Positions 9,049 through 18,672 of a stretch of 64,000 nt of DNA are shown piece after piece. The translations under genes and the position numbers were made by a program. The DNA lies in contig JAABTN010000006.1 of assembly GCA_011389895.1 (NCBI GenBank), forward strand, positions 1 to 64,000, given 5' to 3'. Position 1 is the first letter of the stretch, and every line of letters begins with the position of its first letter. The notes under the pieces are model-generated. The model worked only from the letters and a program-made list of their open reading frames with translations. It was not told the origin of the DNA and did no database searches. The stretch comes from Maritimibacter sp. Its GTDB lineage: Bacteria; Pseudomonadota; Alphaproteobacteria; Rhodobacterales; Rhodobacteraceae.

Positions 9049-9615
9049 TCAGACCTGCATGATCTCTTCCTGTTTGTGTTCCAGCGCGCCGTCCACGTTC
9101 GCGATGAACTTGTCGGTCAGCTCCTGCACCTCATCATGCCATATCTTGTGATCGTCTTCACTCATGCCATCATTCTTGGCTTTCTTGAGCTGTTCCATAC
9201 CGTCCCGGCGAACGTTACGAATCGCGACACGGGCGTGTTCGGCGTATTGCGCGGCGACGCGGGCCAATTCCTTGCGCCGTTCCTCGTTCAGCTCCGGGAT
9301 CGGCAGCATCACGATGGTGCCGTTGGTCTGCGGGTTGATGCCCAGACCGCTTTCCATGATCGCCTTCTCGACCGTGCTCACAAGGCTCCGGTCCCAGACG
9401 TTGATCGTCAGCATCCGGGGTTCGGGCACGTTCACCGTCCCGACCTGATTAAGCGGCGTGCGCTGACCATAGGCTTCGATCGTGATCGGATCGAGCATCG
9501 AGGCCGCGGCGCGGCCCGTGCGCAGCGAGGCAAATTCGGATCGCAGCGACGCCATGGCCCCGTCCATGCGGCGCTCCAAGTCGTCCAGGTCAATCTCAAG
9601 ATCGTCGTCAGCCAT
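9049..9615 (-). CDS. frr: Ribosome recycling factor
   Basis: RRF splits post-termination ribosomes together with EF-G. The 188-residue length is typical (about 185). The sequence shows the conserved [25 protein letters not shown] and [20 protein letters not shown] stretches. A strong GAGGAGG ribosome site lies upstream of the ATG at 9615. The gene sits between pyrH (172-base gap) and uppS, the usual place in proteobacteria. Confidence 0.98.
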   Translation of the reverse strand: MADDDLEIDLDDLERRMDGAMASLRSEFASLRTGRAAASMLDPITIEAYGQRTPLNQVGTVNVPEPRMLTINVWDRSLVSTVEKAIMESGLGINPQTNGTIVMLPIPELNEERRKELARVAAQYAEHARVAIRNVRRDGMEQLKKAKNDGMSEDDHKIWHDEVQELTDKFIANVDGALEHKQEEIMQV

Positions 9616-9787
9616 AACTCATACCTCCTCGTCCCCGTGCCCTGCGGGATGTTTTGCGCTGTATACTCTCATTTTCGCGATGTTGTATAGCCTTCGACCC
9701 GGTTTCATGGATGATTTGCCGGGGGATTGTCGATGGATTCGTTTGCGCTACCAGCACGCTTGGCTCTCACCCAGCCGGCTCACCCGC

Positions 9788-10546
9788 TCAAGATGTCTGG
9801 TTGGTGACCCGCGTATAGGTGCCCTGCCCGGCGAGAATGCCGCGAAACCCGCCGGGTTCATCGAGACTGAAGACGATGATCGGCTTGTTGTTGTCGCGGG
9901 CCAGCGCGATGGCCGAGGCATCCATCACCCCGAGCCGTTTGGCCAGCGCTTCGTCATAGCTGACTTCGTCGTATCGCTTGGCGTCATCGAACTTGTTCGG
10001 GTCCTTGTCATACACGCCATCGACCTTGGTGCCTTTGAAGATCGCTTCGCAGGCCATTTCATTGGCCCGCAGGGTCGCGGCGGTATCCGTGGTGAAATAC
10101 GGGTTGCCGGTGCCCGCGGCAAAAATCACCACGCGCTTTTTCTCAAGATGGCGCACGGCGCGGCGGCGGATGTATGGCTCGGCTACCTCGTCCATGCGGA
10201 TCGCGCTGATCACCCGGGTGAACACCCCGAGACCTTCGAGCGCGGATTGCATGGCGAGCGCGTTCATCACCGTGGCCAGCATCCCCATGTAGTCCGCCGT
10301 GGTCCGTTCCATCCCCTGCGCGGACCCGGCCAGACCGCGAAAGATGTTTCCGCCACCGATGACCATGCAGATCTCGACCCCCATGTCGTGAACCGCTTTC
10401 ACCTCTTGGGCGATCTTCTGCACCGTGGGGGGGTTGAGCCCGTAGCCCGCGTCCCCCATCAGCGCCTCGCCGGAAATTTTCAAAAGCACCCGTTTGTACT
10501 TGGGGTGCGGGGCGTTTGCGGGGGCGTCAGGGGCGGCCTCGGTCAT
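9788..10546 (-). CDS. pyrH: UMP kinase PyrH
   Basis: PyrH phosphorylates UMP to UDP in the cytoplasm; it is a hexamer regulated by GTP and UTP. The 252 residues show [20 protein letters not shown] at the start of the kinase core, [11 protein letters not shown], the acceptor-binding [15 protein letters not shown] and the [20 protein letters not shown] segment. The first 15 or so residues are an Ala/Pro-rich extension. It heads the leftward block pyrH-frr-uppS-cdsA-dxr and is divergent from miaA; the 188-base gap between them should hold both promoters. Confidence 0.98.
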   Translation of the reverse strand: MTEAAPDAPANAPHPKYKRVLLKISGEALMGDAGYGLNPPTVQKIAQEVKAVHDMGVEICMVIGGGNIFRGLAGSAQGMERTTADYMGMLATVMNALAMQSALEGLGVFTRVISAIRMDEVAEPYIRRRAVRHLEKKRVVIFAAGTGNPYFTTDTAATLRANEMACEAIFKGTKVDGVYDKDPNKFDDAKRYDEVSYDEALAKRLGVMDASAIALARDNNKPIIVFSLDEPGGFRGILAGQGTYTRVTNQTS

Positions 10547-10734
10547 GTCTTTGCGTCGTCCTCGGGGGTCATGTAATCATCCCGGTGAAGATGTCGGAAA
10601 ACGGGGGCACGTGCAATCGGTGATCGGCCCGGGTTCGGGAAGGTTTGGCCGGGCATTGTCCGGAGATTGGCCAGAGATTGGCATGAGACCGAGGCTCCGG
10701 GGGCGTCGGCGAGGCACTACAGACGGGAAACAGC

Positions 10735-11649
10735 ATGAAATCAGCATTGGACGAGGCCGGGCTCGCCGCGCTTTTGGACGCGCTGCCCCCGCGCCGCCCG
10801 GTTCTGATCGCCGGGCCGACCGCCTCGGGCAAGTCCGGTCTCGCGCTGCACATCGCGCGCCACCACGGCGGCGTCGTGGTGAATGCGGATGCCCTTCAGG
10901 TCTATGAAAACTGGCGTGTCCTGACCGCCCGCCCGACACAGGCGGAAGAAGAGGTGGCGCCCCATGCACTCTACGGATTCCTGCCCGCACGTGCGCCCTA
11001 TTCCGCCGGTCAATGGCTGCGCGATGTCGAGGACTGTCTTGTGGGCGATCTGCGTCCGATCATCGTCGGCGGCACCGGGTTGAATTTCACCGCCCTGACC
11101 GAAGGGTTGGCAGACATCCCGGCCACGCCCGCCGCGATCCGGGCCGAGGGCGCGGATTTGTTGGCCAGCCGGGGGCTGGACGCGCTTTTGTCCGCACTGG
11201 ATCCGGACACGCTTGGGCGGATCGACCGGCAGAACCCGGCGCGCGTCGCCCGCGCCTGGGAGGTGCAGCGCACCACCGGGCGCGGGCTGGCCGCGTGGCA
11301 GGACGACACGCCGCCACCGCGCCTGCCGCTTGTCGACACCCTGCCCCTTGTCTTCATCCCGCCGCGTGATTGGTTGCGCGCGCGGATCGAACGCCGGTTC
11401 GACGCGATGCTGGCCGGAGGCGCGCTTGACGAAGCGCGCGCGAACATGGACGGTTTTTCGCCCGACCTGCCCTCGGCCAAGGCGATCGGGGCGAAAGAGC
11501 TTGTCGCGCATTTGCGGGGCGACTGCACGTTGGACGAGGCGCGCGCGGCCGCAGTTGTCGCATCCCAACAATATGCCAAGCGTCAGGCCACGTGGTTTCG
11601 CAAACGCATGTCCGATTGGCACCATTTGACGAGATCGCCGGTCCCATGA
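10735..11649 (+). CDS. miaA: tRNA dimethylallyltransferase MiaA
   Basis: MiaA adds a dimethylallyl group from DMAPP to N6 of A37 in tRNAs that read codons starting with U. The 304 residues include the P-loop [11 protein letters not shown], the catalytic aspartate region [26 protein letters not shown] and the tRNA-binding [13 protein letters not shown] near the C-terminus. The substrate links it to the MEP pathway genes dxr and ispG in this window. It is transcribed away from pyrH. The coding sequence is intact and typical. Confidence 0.97.
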   Translation: MKSALDEAGLAALLDALPPRRPVLIAGPTASGKSGLALHIARHHGGVVVNADALQVYENWRVLTARPTQAEEEVAPHALYGFLPARAPYSAGQWLRDVEDCLVGDLRPIIVGGTGLNFTALTEGLADIPATPAAIRAEGADLLASRGLDALLSALDPDTLGRIDRQNPARVARAWEVQRTTGRGLAAWQDDTPPPRLPLVDTLPLVFIPPRDWLRARIERRFDAMLAGGALDEARANMDGFSPDLPSAKAIGAKELVAHLRGDCTLDEARAAAVVASQQYAKRQATWFRKRMSDWHHLTRSPVP

Positions 11650-11697
11650 CGCGGCCCGACTGTGGCGCTTCGGGAACAGACGAAAAGACCCTCGAAC

Positions 11698-11730
11698 TTA
11701 TCCACAGGAAAACCGGCGGGCTGTGGAGAA
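11698..11730. promoter_or_regulatory. Pair of DnaA-box-like sites in inverted orientation
   Basis: TTATCCACA at 11698-11706 matches the DnaA box consensus exactly. TGTGGAGAA at 11722-11730 is the same box reversed with one mismatch. They lie in the 272-base gap between miaA and the AraC-type gene. Nothing else here looks like a replication origin, so a role in regulation, or chance, is more likely than an origin. Confidence 0.4.
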
Positions 11731-11921
11731 CCGGGGGCGACAGGATGAATGGAATCGGCTACCCCGGATGAACACCTCCGGGCGCTGCCTGGTCCGGATG
11801 GTGCCTCCTCATGACCGCGCGGCCCCGGGACAGGGCCGATATGCCATATATTTGGCTCACGCGCCGGGGGTTGCAGAACAATGTCAGCGCCGAAAAGGTG
11901 CCGTTGGGAGAAGAGCCGCAG

Positions 11922-12728
11922 ATGAACACCTCCAACACGCTGAGCTCTCCTTTTCGCGTTATCCCCTTGGCAAGGCTGGCAAATGGCGGACGCTGGCGGA
12001 CGGAAGCGATGCGCAGCTACGGCGCGCCGGTGCTGTTGTGGTTCACGCGCGGCCAAGGCCGGATCACCGTAAACGGAAAAACCTCGGGCTACACCGCGCA
12101 TAACGCCATCTTCGTGCCCGCCGGCACGATGCATGGGTTCGAGATGAGCTCGACCGTCCACGGCATGATCGTGGTCTTTCCGGTCGGCGTTGAGCGCGAG
12201 CTGTCCCTGCCCGAAGATTCGGTCCACCTGCGGCTGCACGACGCCGATCAGCATATCGAGCTGAACCGGTTGATCGAGAACCTGCAAAACGAATTGGACA
12301 GCGGCAACCTTGCCTCGGACCGCGCGATGTTGTGCCATGCGGGGCTCTTGTCGGTCTGGATTGAACGGCAGATGCGCGCGCTCGACATCGAGGAGCCGGA
12401 CGAAGACGCCTCGTCCCGCCTCGCCGCCGCCTATGCGGCGCTGGTGGAACAGGATTTCCATTCGACCAAGAGCGTGCGTGATTACGCCAAGGCGCTGGGC
12501 GTCACCCCGACGCACCTGAGCCGAGTGTGCAACAAGGCCTGCGGGCGGCCTGCCTCGGCAATCCTTGCCGACCGGGTGCATTACGAAGCGCGGCGGCTGT
12601 TGACCGAAACCCATCTGCCGATCAAGGACATCGCCTCGTCGCTCGGATTCGCCTCTGCCGCTTATTTCACCCGTGCGTTCCAAAATCACACCGGGCGCAC
12701 CCCGTCAGCGTTTCGTCGGGGCGGCTGA
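11922..12728 (+). CDS. AraC-family transcriptional regulator
   Basis: This is a 268-residue DNA-binding protein with an N-terminal cupin-like sensing domain (about residues 1-120; LLWFTRGQGRITVNG and the HNAIFVPAGTMHGFE strand pair). Its C-terminal AraC double helix-turn-helix (about residues 170-265) contains VRDYAKALGVTPTHLSRVCN and IKDIASSLGFASAAYFTRAF. The ATG at 11922 follows GGGAGAAG and starts just before the cupin fold; the in-frame ATGs at 11811 and 11841 give a longer unlikely N-terminus. No metabolic gene is adjacent, so its target and ligand are unknown. The domain pattern resembles regulators of aromatic-acid use, but that is only a hint. Confidence 0.88.
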   Translation: MNTSNTLSSPFRVIPLARLANGGRWRTEAMRSYGAPVLLWFTRGQGRITVNGKTSGYTAHNAIFVPAGTMHGFEMSSTVHGMIVVFPVGVERELSLPEDSVHLRLHDADQHIELNRLIENLQNELDSGNLASDRAMLCHAGLLSVWIERQMRALDIEEPDEDASSRLAAAYAALVEQDFHSTKSVRDYAKALGVTPTHLSRVCNKACGRPASAILADRVHYEARRLLTETHLPIKDIASSLGFASAAYFTRAFQNHTGRTPSAFRRGG

Positions 12729-12775
12729 TCCGGTCCACAGTTCCTAAGGACGGTTTTAACGCGGCCCTTCCCCGA

Positions 12776-13357
12776 TCAGCTTCCCAAAATGGCGAGAACG
12801 TAACCTTCGGTTTCCTTGAAGGGCGGCACGCCATCGTATTTGACCACCGCTTCGGGCCCGGCGTTATAGGCGGCCAGCGCGAGACGCCAGGACCGGAACT
12901 TCACGTATTGCTGGCGCAGGTAACGCGCGCCGCCGTCAAGGTTCTGCTCAGGGTCGGTCGGATCGACCCCGAGACGCAACGCGGTATCAGGCATCAGTTG
13001 CGCCAACCCGAGCGCGCCCGCGTGCGATTCCGCGTTCGGGTTCCAGCCCGATTCCTGCTGAACCAGCCGCAAGAACAAGTCTTCCGGTATCGAATGCTTC
13101 ACCGCCGCCGCGCGCGCCATGTCGAGGTACAATCCGCGATACGACCCGCGATAGGCCGGGGCCTGGTCGCCTTTCGGTCTCGGTTGGTAGCGCACCGAAC
13201 CGGAATATTGTTCCGACGCCCGCCCATCGAGCACCTTCAGCGCGTTCTCAAACCCGCCCGACTTTGTTCCGGACGACGAAAACACCGACTGCGCCGGGAT
13301 CGGACCGGCCCATGCCAATGACACGGCGCAAAGGCTTGCAAGAAGATTTGTTTTCAC
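12776..13357 (-). CDS. Lytic transglycosylase, Slt domain
   Basis: This enzyme cuts the glycan strands of peptidoglycan in the periplasm, leaving 1,6-anhydro ends. The 193-residue protein has a signal peptide (about residues 1-22, ending IPAQS). After a Gly/Ser-rich linker, a single SLT domain covers about residues 75-185. The catalytic glutamate is in LVQQESGWNPNAESHAGALG, followed by LAQLMPDTA and the AAYNAGPEAV motif. It has no lipobox, so it is probably soluble. It converges on the AraC gene and is divergent from ssb. It is a short member of the family with no added binding domain. Confidence 0.9.
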   Translation of the reverse strand: MKTNLLASLCAVSLAWAGPIPAQSVFSSSGTKSGGFENALKVLDGRASEQYSGSVRYQPRPKGDQAPAYRGSYRGLYLDMARAAAVKHSIPEDLFLRLVQQESGWNPNAESHAGALGLAQLMPDTALRLGVDPTDPEQNLDGGARYLRQQYVKFRSWRLALAAYNAGPEAVVKYDGVPPFKETEGYVLAILGS

Positions 13358-13568
13358 CGCCCAGTTCTCCGTTCTTCAGCGAACCATACCGGATGACAGG
13401 TCTTACATCCACCCTCGCGAAACGCCCTGATCGGCACAACCCCGCGCACCAAGGCACGGCGCTTTCGCCAAATCTACCCCGGGGCGTGTCACCGATTTTA
13501 ACCTTTCCTTCACCGCGTTCGGGTGATGTAAAAGTTGAAACGATTTTTTCCAGATTCGGGAGGTCCTC

Positions 13569-14084
13569 ATGGCAGGGTCGGTGAACAAGGTCATTCTAAT
13601 CGGCAACCTCGGGGCCGATCCGGAAGTGCGAAATTTCCCAAACGGGGGAAAGGTTTGCTCGCTCCGGTTGGCGACCTCGGAGAACTGGAAAGACCGCAAC
13701 ACCGGCGAACGGCGCGAGCGCACCGAATGGCACCGGGTCGAGATTTATGCCGAGCCGCTGGTGCGCGTGGCCGAGCAATACCTGCGCAAAGGCTCCAAGA
13801 TCTATATCGAGGGCAAGCTGGAAACCCGCAAATGGCAGGACCAGTCCGGGCAGGACCGCTATACCACCGAAGTGGCGCTGCGGCCCTATACCTCTGAGCT
13901 GACCATGCTCGATTCGCGCGGCGGTGGCGGCGACGGTGGCGGCGGCGGCGGTTATGGCGGCGGATCGTCCTCGGGCGGCTACGGCGGGGGCCAGCAGGGC
14001 GGCTACGACAGCGGCGGTGGCAATGACAACGGTGGCCCCGGTGGCGGCTCCGGTGGCGGGTTCGACGACGAAATCCCGTTCTAG
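13569..14084 (+). CDS. ssb: Single-stranded DNA-binding protein SSB
   Basis: SSB coats single-stranded DNA in replication, repair and recombination. The 171 residues have the OB-fold at about residues 4-112, opening [21 protein letters not shown] Gly-rich flexible linker follows (about 118-163), and the acidic tail ends in DDEIPF, which recruits partner proteins. GGGAGG lies nine bases before the ATG. The Gly-rich linker is encoded by a run of GGC/GGT codons that also opens long spurious frames on the other strand. Confidence 0.97.
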   Translation: MAGSVNKVILIGNLGADPEVRNFPNGGKVCSLRLATSENWKDRNTGERRERTEWHRVEIYAEPLVRVAEQYLRKGSKIYIEGKLETRKWQDQSGQDRYTTEVALRPYTSELTMLDSRGGGGDGGGGGGYGGGSSSGGYGGGQQGGYDSGGGNDNGGPGGGSGGGFDDEIPF

Positions 14085-14117
14085 GCGCGGACGGGCGTCA
14101 GGGGGCGTTAGGCGATC

Positions 14118-15194
14118 ATGAGCTGGTCTTTTCCCATCGGACGCCTGTTCGGCTCGGAACTCCGGGTTCACGCGACCTTCTTTCTGCTCCTGATCTGGAT
14201 CGGGGGCGCGGCCTGGGCCAATGCGGGCCCTGAGGCCGCGTTGGTCAACGTGGTCTACATCCTGCTCCTCTTCGCCTGCGTCATCGCGCATGAATACGGT
14301 CACGCGCTGACCGCAAGGCGCTTCGGGATCAAGACACCGGACATCACTTTGTTGCCCATCGGCGGTCTGGCGCGGCTCGAACGAATGCCCGAGAAGCCGG
14401 GGCAAGAAATCCTCGTGGCGCTCGCCGGCCCTGCGGTCAACGTGGTGATCTTTCTCATCCTCTGGCCCTTCGTCGGCGTGCCGGGCGAGGCCCCGCTGGG
14501 CGGGCGCATGAGCTTTGCCGACCTGCCCGCACAGCTTGCGGTGCTGAACCTCGTGCTCGCCGTGTTCAACATGGTCCCGGCCTTCCCGATGGATGGCGGT
14601 CGGGTCCTGCGCGCAGCGCTCGCCTTTGTCATGGACCGGGTCACCGCGACCCGCGTGGCGGCAACAGCCGGTCAGGTGGTCGCGGTCGGGGCCGGGTTGT
14701 TCGGGCTGGTCACCGGCAATTTCATCCTGCTTCTCATCGCGTTCTTCATCTTCATGGCCGCCGGGGCGGAAAGCTCGGACCTTCAGATGCGCGCGGCCTC
14801 GCGTGGGCTGAGCGCGCGGGACGCGATGATCGTGGAATACGAACCGATCGCGCCCGATGACGGGCTGGAAGTGGCGGCGAACACTTTGATCCGCACCACG
14901 CAGCACGAGTTTCCGGTGATCGACCCGCACACCCGCCGCTGCACCGGCGTGTTGACCCGGCGGGCGCTTTACGCCGCCCTTGCCGCCGACCCGCGCCCGG
15001 CGCAGGTGTCCGAGATCATGGAAACATCGGTGCCGCGTGTCGGGCTGACCGATGGGCTCGACACGGTCTTGACCCAGATGCAGGGCGGCGCACCCGCCGT
15101 GATCGTCGTCGCCCCCACCGGCGAGATGGTCGGGTATATCACCCGCGAGAACATCGGGGAGCTAATGGTCGTGGCCTCGGCCCGGCGGGGATAG
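14118..15194 (+). CDS. Site-2 protease-like membrane metalloprotease with CBS domains
   Basis: This is an M50-family intramembrane protease of the Rip3/SpoIVFB-like type. The 358 residues have about six hydrophobic helices (residues 10-220) carrying the zinc motif HEYGHALTA and the second metal site NMVPAFPMDGGRVLRA. Two CBS domains follow (about 235-350), which usually bind adenine nucleotides and control activity. It starts 33 bases after ssb in the same direction and may share its transcript. The substrate is unknown. It is distinct from RseP in this window, which has PDZ domains in place of CBS domains. Confidence 0.9.
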   Translation: MSWSFPIGRLFGSELRVHATFFLLLIWIGGAAWANAGPEAALVNVVYILLLFACVIAHEYGHALTARRFGIKTPDITLLPIGGLARLERMPEKPGQEILVALAGPAVNVVIFLILWPFVGVPGEAPLGGRMSFADLPAQLAVLNLVLAVFNMVPAFPMDGGRVLRAALAFVMDRVTATRVAATAGQVVAVGAGLFGLVTGNFILLLIAFFIFMAAGAESSDLQMRAASRGLSARDAMIVEYEPIAPDDGLEVAANTLIRTTQHEFPVIDPHTRRCTGVLTRRALYAALAADPRPAQVSEIMETSVPRVGLTDGLDTVLTQMQGGAPAVIVVAPTGEMVGYITRENIGELMVVASARRG

Positions 15195-15231
15195 GTGCAC
15201 CAAGGCCCCTCACACCCCAGACATGGGCAGC

Positions 15232-16341
15232 TTACCGTCGCGCAAGCGCCTCGGACAAAAGGCCCCTGACAAGCGCCGGGTCCACCGCGTCGGTCACGAA
15301 GGCCTCGCCGATCCCGCGCGCGAGTATGAACTTGAGCCGCCCCGCCTCGACCTTCTTGTCCTGCGCCATCAGCGCCATCAGCCCGTCGGCCCCCGGCAGA
15401 TCGCCGGGGATATCGGACAGGTCACGCTTCATGCCCATGGCGGCAAGGTGTTCGCGAAACCGCGACGGGGCCTCTTGGCTCATCAGCCCCATGCGCGCGG
15501 AGGTTTCAAAGGCCAGAGCGCAGCCGATCGCGACCCCTTCGCCGTGCAGCAGCCGGTCGGAATACCCGGTCGCGGCCTCAAGCGCATGACCAAAGGTATG
15601 GCCAAGGTTCAAGAGCGCGCGCTCGCCCTGCTCGGTCTCGTCCCGGGCCACGATATCAGCCTTCATCTGCACCGACCGGCGCACCGCCTCGGTCCGCTTG
15701 GCGACATCTCCCGCCGCGAGGTCAGGCCCGTTCTTCTCAAGCCACTCGAAGAAATCAAGCGATCCGAGACCGCCGTACTTCACCACCTCGCCGTAACCGG
15801 CAAGAAAGTCGCGCGCGCTCAGGGTGCCCAACACGTCGATGTCGGCAAGCACCAGCGACGGTTGATGAAACGCCCCGACAAGGTTCTTGCCATGGGACGA
15901 ATTGATGCCGGTCTTGCCGCCGACCGAACTGTCGACCTGCGCCAGAAGCGAGGTCGGAATTTGCACGAAGCGCACACCCCGGCGCAGGATCGCGGCGGCA
16001 AACCCCGCGAGATCCCCGATCACCCCGCCTCCAAAGGCCACGACCATATCCTTGCGCTCGACCTGCCGCTCCAGAAGCCATTCCACGGTCTTTGTCAGAT
16101 GGGCCCAGTCCTTCGTCGCCTCGCCGGGCGGCAGGATCAACGCCTCACTCTCGATCCCCGCATCGGACAACGCCCCTTGCAAAGCGTCCAGATGCAAGCC
16201 TGCCACCCGTTCCTCGGTGACGATGGCGACCCGGGGGCGGTTCAGGAACGGGGCGATTTCCGCCCCGGCCCGCGCGATAAGCCCGGGGCCAATCCGCACC
16301 TCGTAGGCGCGTTTCCCAAGGGCCACGTTGACGGTTTTCAT
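15232..16341 (-). CDS. aroB: 3-dehydroquinate synthase
   Basis: AroB turns DAHP into 3-dehydroquinate, step two of the shikimate pathway, using NAD+ and a metal ion. The 369 residues include VVAFGGGVIGDLAGFAAA, the PTSLLAQVDSSVGGKTGIN motif, GYGEVVKYG and the metal histidines in LNLGHTFGHALE and LLHGEGVAIG. Its ATG overlaps the aroK stop by four bases, so the two are translationally coupled. It is of normal length and all catalytic motifs are intact. Confidence 0.97.
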   Translation of the reverse strand: MKTVNVALGKRAYEVRIGPGLIARAGAEIAPFLNRPRVAIVTEERVAGLHLDALQGALSDAGIESEALILPPGEATKDWAHLTKTVEWLLERQVERKDMVVAFGGGVIGDLAGFAAAILRRGVRFVQIPTSLLAQVDSSVGGKTGINSSHGKNLVGAFHQPSLVLADIDVLGTLSARDFLAGYGEVVKYGGLGSLDFFEWLEKNGPDLAAGDVAKRTEAVRRSVQMKADIVARDETEQGERALLNLGHTFGHALEAATGYSDRLLHGEGVAIGCALAFETSARMGLMSQEAPSRFREHLAAMGMKRDLSDIPGDLPGADGLMALMAQDKKVEAGRLKFILARGIGEAFVTDAVDPALVRGLLSEALARR

Positions 16342-16886
16342 CTACGCTCCTCCAACACATCCGGGCGTGTCTTGAGCACCCGGAGCGCGTGATCGGTCAT
16401 CTTCTGGATCGAATAGCCGGGATCGGCGTCCACCGCCAGATCAGCCAGCGCATAGATCGCTTCGCGCGCGTGGTAGATCTCGGTGAGTGATGCCTTGGGG
16501 TCGGCGGTGCGCAGAAGCGGGCGCGTGCTCTTGTGGCGCACGCGCTGCCACAAAAGCTCAAGATCTGCGCGCAACCAAAGGCTCACCCCGGCATCGGAGA
16601 TGGCGGCGCGGTTACGTTCGGCCAAAAAGGCCCCACCCCCGGTCGACAGCACCATGGGCCCCATGGTCAGAAGACGCGCGATCACCTCGGCCTCACGGTC
16701 GCGAAAGAACGTCTCCCCGTCCCGCGCGAACACCTCGGCGATGGACATGTTGGCGGCCTTCTCGATCTCGGCGTCACTGTCCAGGAACGGAACCCGCAGG
16801 CGCAGGGCGAGCGCGCGACCAACGGCCGTCTTGCCGGCCCCCATCATGCCCACGACCGTCACCGGTTTTTTCAATACGAGTTTCAA
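16338..16886 (-). CDS. aroK: Shikimate kinase
   Basis: AroK phosphorylates shikimate with ATP, step five of the shikimate pathway. The 182 residues include the P-loop VVGMMGAGKTAVGRALA, the shikimate-binding FLDSDAEIEKAANMSIAEVF and VLSTGGGAFL, and the lid segment around RVRHKSTRPLLRT. It is first in the aroK-aroB pair and overlaps aroB by four bases, the standard arrangement. It is divergent from the 45-residue gene at 17007. Confidence 0.97.
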   Translation of the reverse strand: MKLVLKKPVTVVGMMGAGKTAVGRALALRLRVPFLDSDAEIEKAANMSIAEVFARDGETFFRDREAEVIARLLTMGPMVLSTGGGAFLAERNRAAISDAGVSLWLRADLELLWQRVRHKSTRPLLRTADPKASLTEIYHAREAIYALADLAVDADPGYSIQKMTDHALRVLKTRPDVLEERR

Positions 16887-17006
16887 AACGGCAGCGCCTT
16901 GCCCATGAAATCTTGTCCCGCCCAGATGGCGTGACCTTCAAAGGCATGACATATATGAAGTGATCACGGGGCAAAACCCGAAACCAGGGAACGGGCGAGG
17001 ACACGC

Positions 17007-17144
17007 ATGGTGTGGCGGCTACTGAAATTCATCTTCATCGTCGCGGGGCTTATCGCGGTCGGGATCGCGGTCTATGCCCTGATTGCCGACCTCAGCCCGC
17101 CCCAGATCGAGAATTCCCAGCCCGTCATCCTGACCGATGACTAG
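17007..17144 (+). CDS. Small membrane protein, 45 residues, first gene of the xerD operon
   Basis: The ATG at 17007 follows GGGCGAGGAC. The product begins MVWRLLKFIFIVAGLIAVGI, a single transmembrane helix over about residues 5-27, then a short acidic tail ending PVILTDD. It overlaps the next gene by eight bases (ATGACTAG), which argues strongly that it is translated. It is too short for most gene finders. I recognise no family beyond a recollection of similar proteins beside xerD in Rhodobacterales. It is probably an inner-membrane protein with the C-terminus in the periplasm, but that topology is an inference. Confidence 0.75.
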   Translation: MVWRLLKFIFIVAGLIAVGIAVYALIADLSPPQIENSQPVILTDD

Positions 17145-18672
17145 GCGTGTGCTTGGCCTCATCCTCGCGCTCTGGCCCGGCCTTGCGCTGGCACAGGACG
17201 GGCCGATGTCGGCCATCGACTGGTTGTCAGACAGCCTTGATGAACCAGCAAGCCTCGGCGCGGGCGAACAGCCCGTGACCGGCGGCGCCTCCATCGCGCC
17301 GGTGACGGTCGCGCCGCTCGACGAAAACCAGGGCCCGCGCCCGGATGCCATCGGGCTCCTCGCCCCGCATGTCACCGGGTTGCCCGCCGACCTTTGGGCC
17401 GGGTCCGAGGGTGCCACCATCGCGCGGCTGATCCGCGATGAACAGGCCGGCATGCTGCCCGCCGCGCGGGCGCTTCTCATGAAAATCCTGCTGGCGGAAA
17501 CCAACCCGCCCCGGAGCACCGATCCAGACGGGGACGAGGTGTTTCTGGCCCGGATCGACAAGCTTCTTGAACTCGGCGCGCTGGATCAGGCCCACGCGCT
17601 CTTGCGCCGCGCGGGCCCGGCGTCCGTCGAGGTCACCCGGCGCTGGTTCGATGCCGCCCTTCTCATCGGCGAAGAGAACGAGGTCTGCGCCGCGATGGAG
17701 GCCGTGCCGGACCTGTCACCGACCTACCCCGCCCGGATCTTCTGCCTCGCGCGGGCGGGCGATTGGAGCGGTGCGGTGCTTTTGATGGGCAATGGACGGG
17801 CGCTGGGTCTGATCACCGCGCAGGAAGATGCGCTCTTGTCGCGGTTTCTCGACCCCGAGCTGTTCGAAGGCGAAGCGCCCCTGCCGGTCCCGCGTCGGGT
17901 CACGCCGCTGACCTTCCGGCTTTTCGAGGCGATCGGGCAGCCGATCCCGACAACCACCCTGCCCCGGGCCTTCGCGCAGGCCGATCTTCAATCCAACACC
18001 GGCTGGAAGGCGCAGGTCGAGGCGGCCGAACGTCTGGCACGCACCGGAGCGATCAGCGACACCCAGTTGATCGACCTATACACCCGGCGCGCCCCGGCGG
18101 CGTCGGGAAGCGTCTGGCGCCGGGTCGCGGCAATGCGCGACCTCGAAGCCGCGCTCGAAGCGCGCGATACCGAGGCCCTTGGCACGCTGCTCCCCGATCT
18201 GTGGCGCGCCCTGTCGCAGGCCGAAACCGAAGTGCCCGTCGCGCGCATCCATGGCGCAGAGCTTGCCGCGCTGGATCTTCCGGGCGAGGCCGGCGAAATC
18301 GCCCTGCACATGGGGCTCCTGTCTGATCGATATGAAAGCGTGGCGGGGGCCGCGACGGCACGCACCGACCGCGACCGGTTCCTGATCGCCTTGGCACAGG
18401 GCACCCTTGCCGGGGTTTCGGCCCCGTCGGACGACGCGCAGGCGGTGGCGGACGGCTTCTCGGGTGCGCCCTTGCCCGCCTCCTTGGCCGGGCTGATCGA
18501 GGCGGGCCAATTGGGCGAGGCGATCCTACGCGCGCTCGCGCAGCTTGACTTCGGGGCGAAAGGCGATCTGGAAGATCTCGCGGGCGGGCTGGCGCTCTTG
18601 CGCGCGGTCGGGCTGGAGACCACCGCGCGGCGCACCGCACTTGAATTTCTCATCCTGGAGCGGCGCGGATGA
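17137..18672 (+). CDS. Exported protein of unknown function, 511 residues
   Basis: This protein has a cleavable signal peptide (about residues 1-19, ending LALAQD). The rest is Ala/Leu-rich and apparently all-helical, with repeated pairs of helices (for example LDQAHALLRRAGPASVEV and GDWSGAVLLMGNGRALG). That pattern suggests an alpha-solenoid such as TPR- or Sel1-like repeats; I see no enzyme motif. It contains only two cysteines. It overlaps the 45-residue gene by eight bases and xerD by four, so three products are coupled. Such a protein usually acts as a scaffold, but no partner can be read from the sequence. Confidence 0.8.
   Translation: MTRRVLGLILALWPGLALAQDGPMSAIDWLSDSLDEPASLGAGEQPVTGGASIAPVTVAPLDENQGPRPDAIGLLAPHVTGLPADLWAGSEGATIARLIRDEQAGMLPAARALLMKILLAETNPPRSTDPDGDEVFLARIDKLLELGALDQAHALLRRAGPASVEVTRRWFDAALLIGEENEVCAAMEAVPDLSPTYPARIFCLARAGDWSGAVLLMGNGRALGLITAQEDALLSRFLDPELFEGEAPLPVPRRVTPLTFRLFEAIGQPIPTTTLPRAFAQADLQSNTGWKAQVEAAERLARTGAISDTQLIDLYTRRAPAASGSVWRRVAAMRDLEAALEARDTEALGTLLPDLWRALSQAETEVPVARIHGAELAALDLPGEAGEIALHMGLLSDRYESVAGAATARTDRDRFLIALAQGTLAGVSAPSDDAQAVADGFSGAPLPASLAGLIEAGQLGEAILRALAQLDFGAKGDLEDLAGGLALLRAVGLETTARRTALEFLILERRG

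Noticed and set aside
11583-12689. A 368-residue leftward frame opposite the AraC gene
   Set aside because: The rightward strand has a full AraC-type regulator with both helix-turn-helix motifs; the leftward frame has no recognisable motif.
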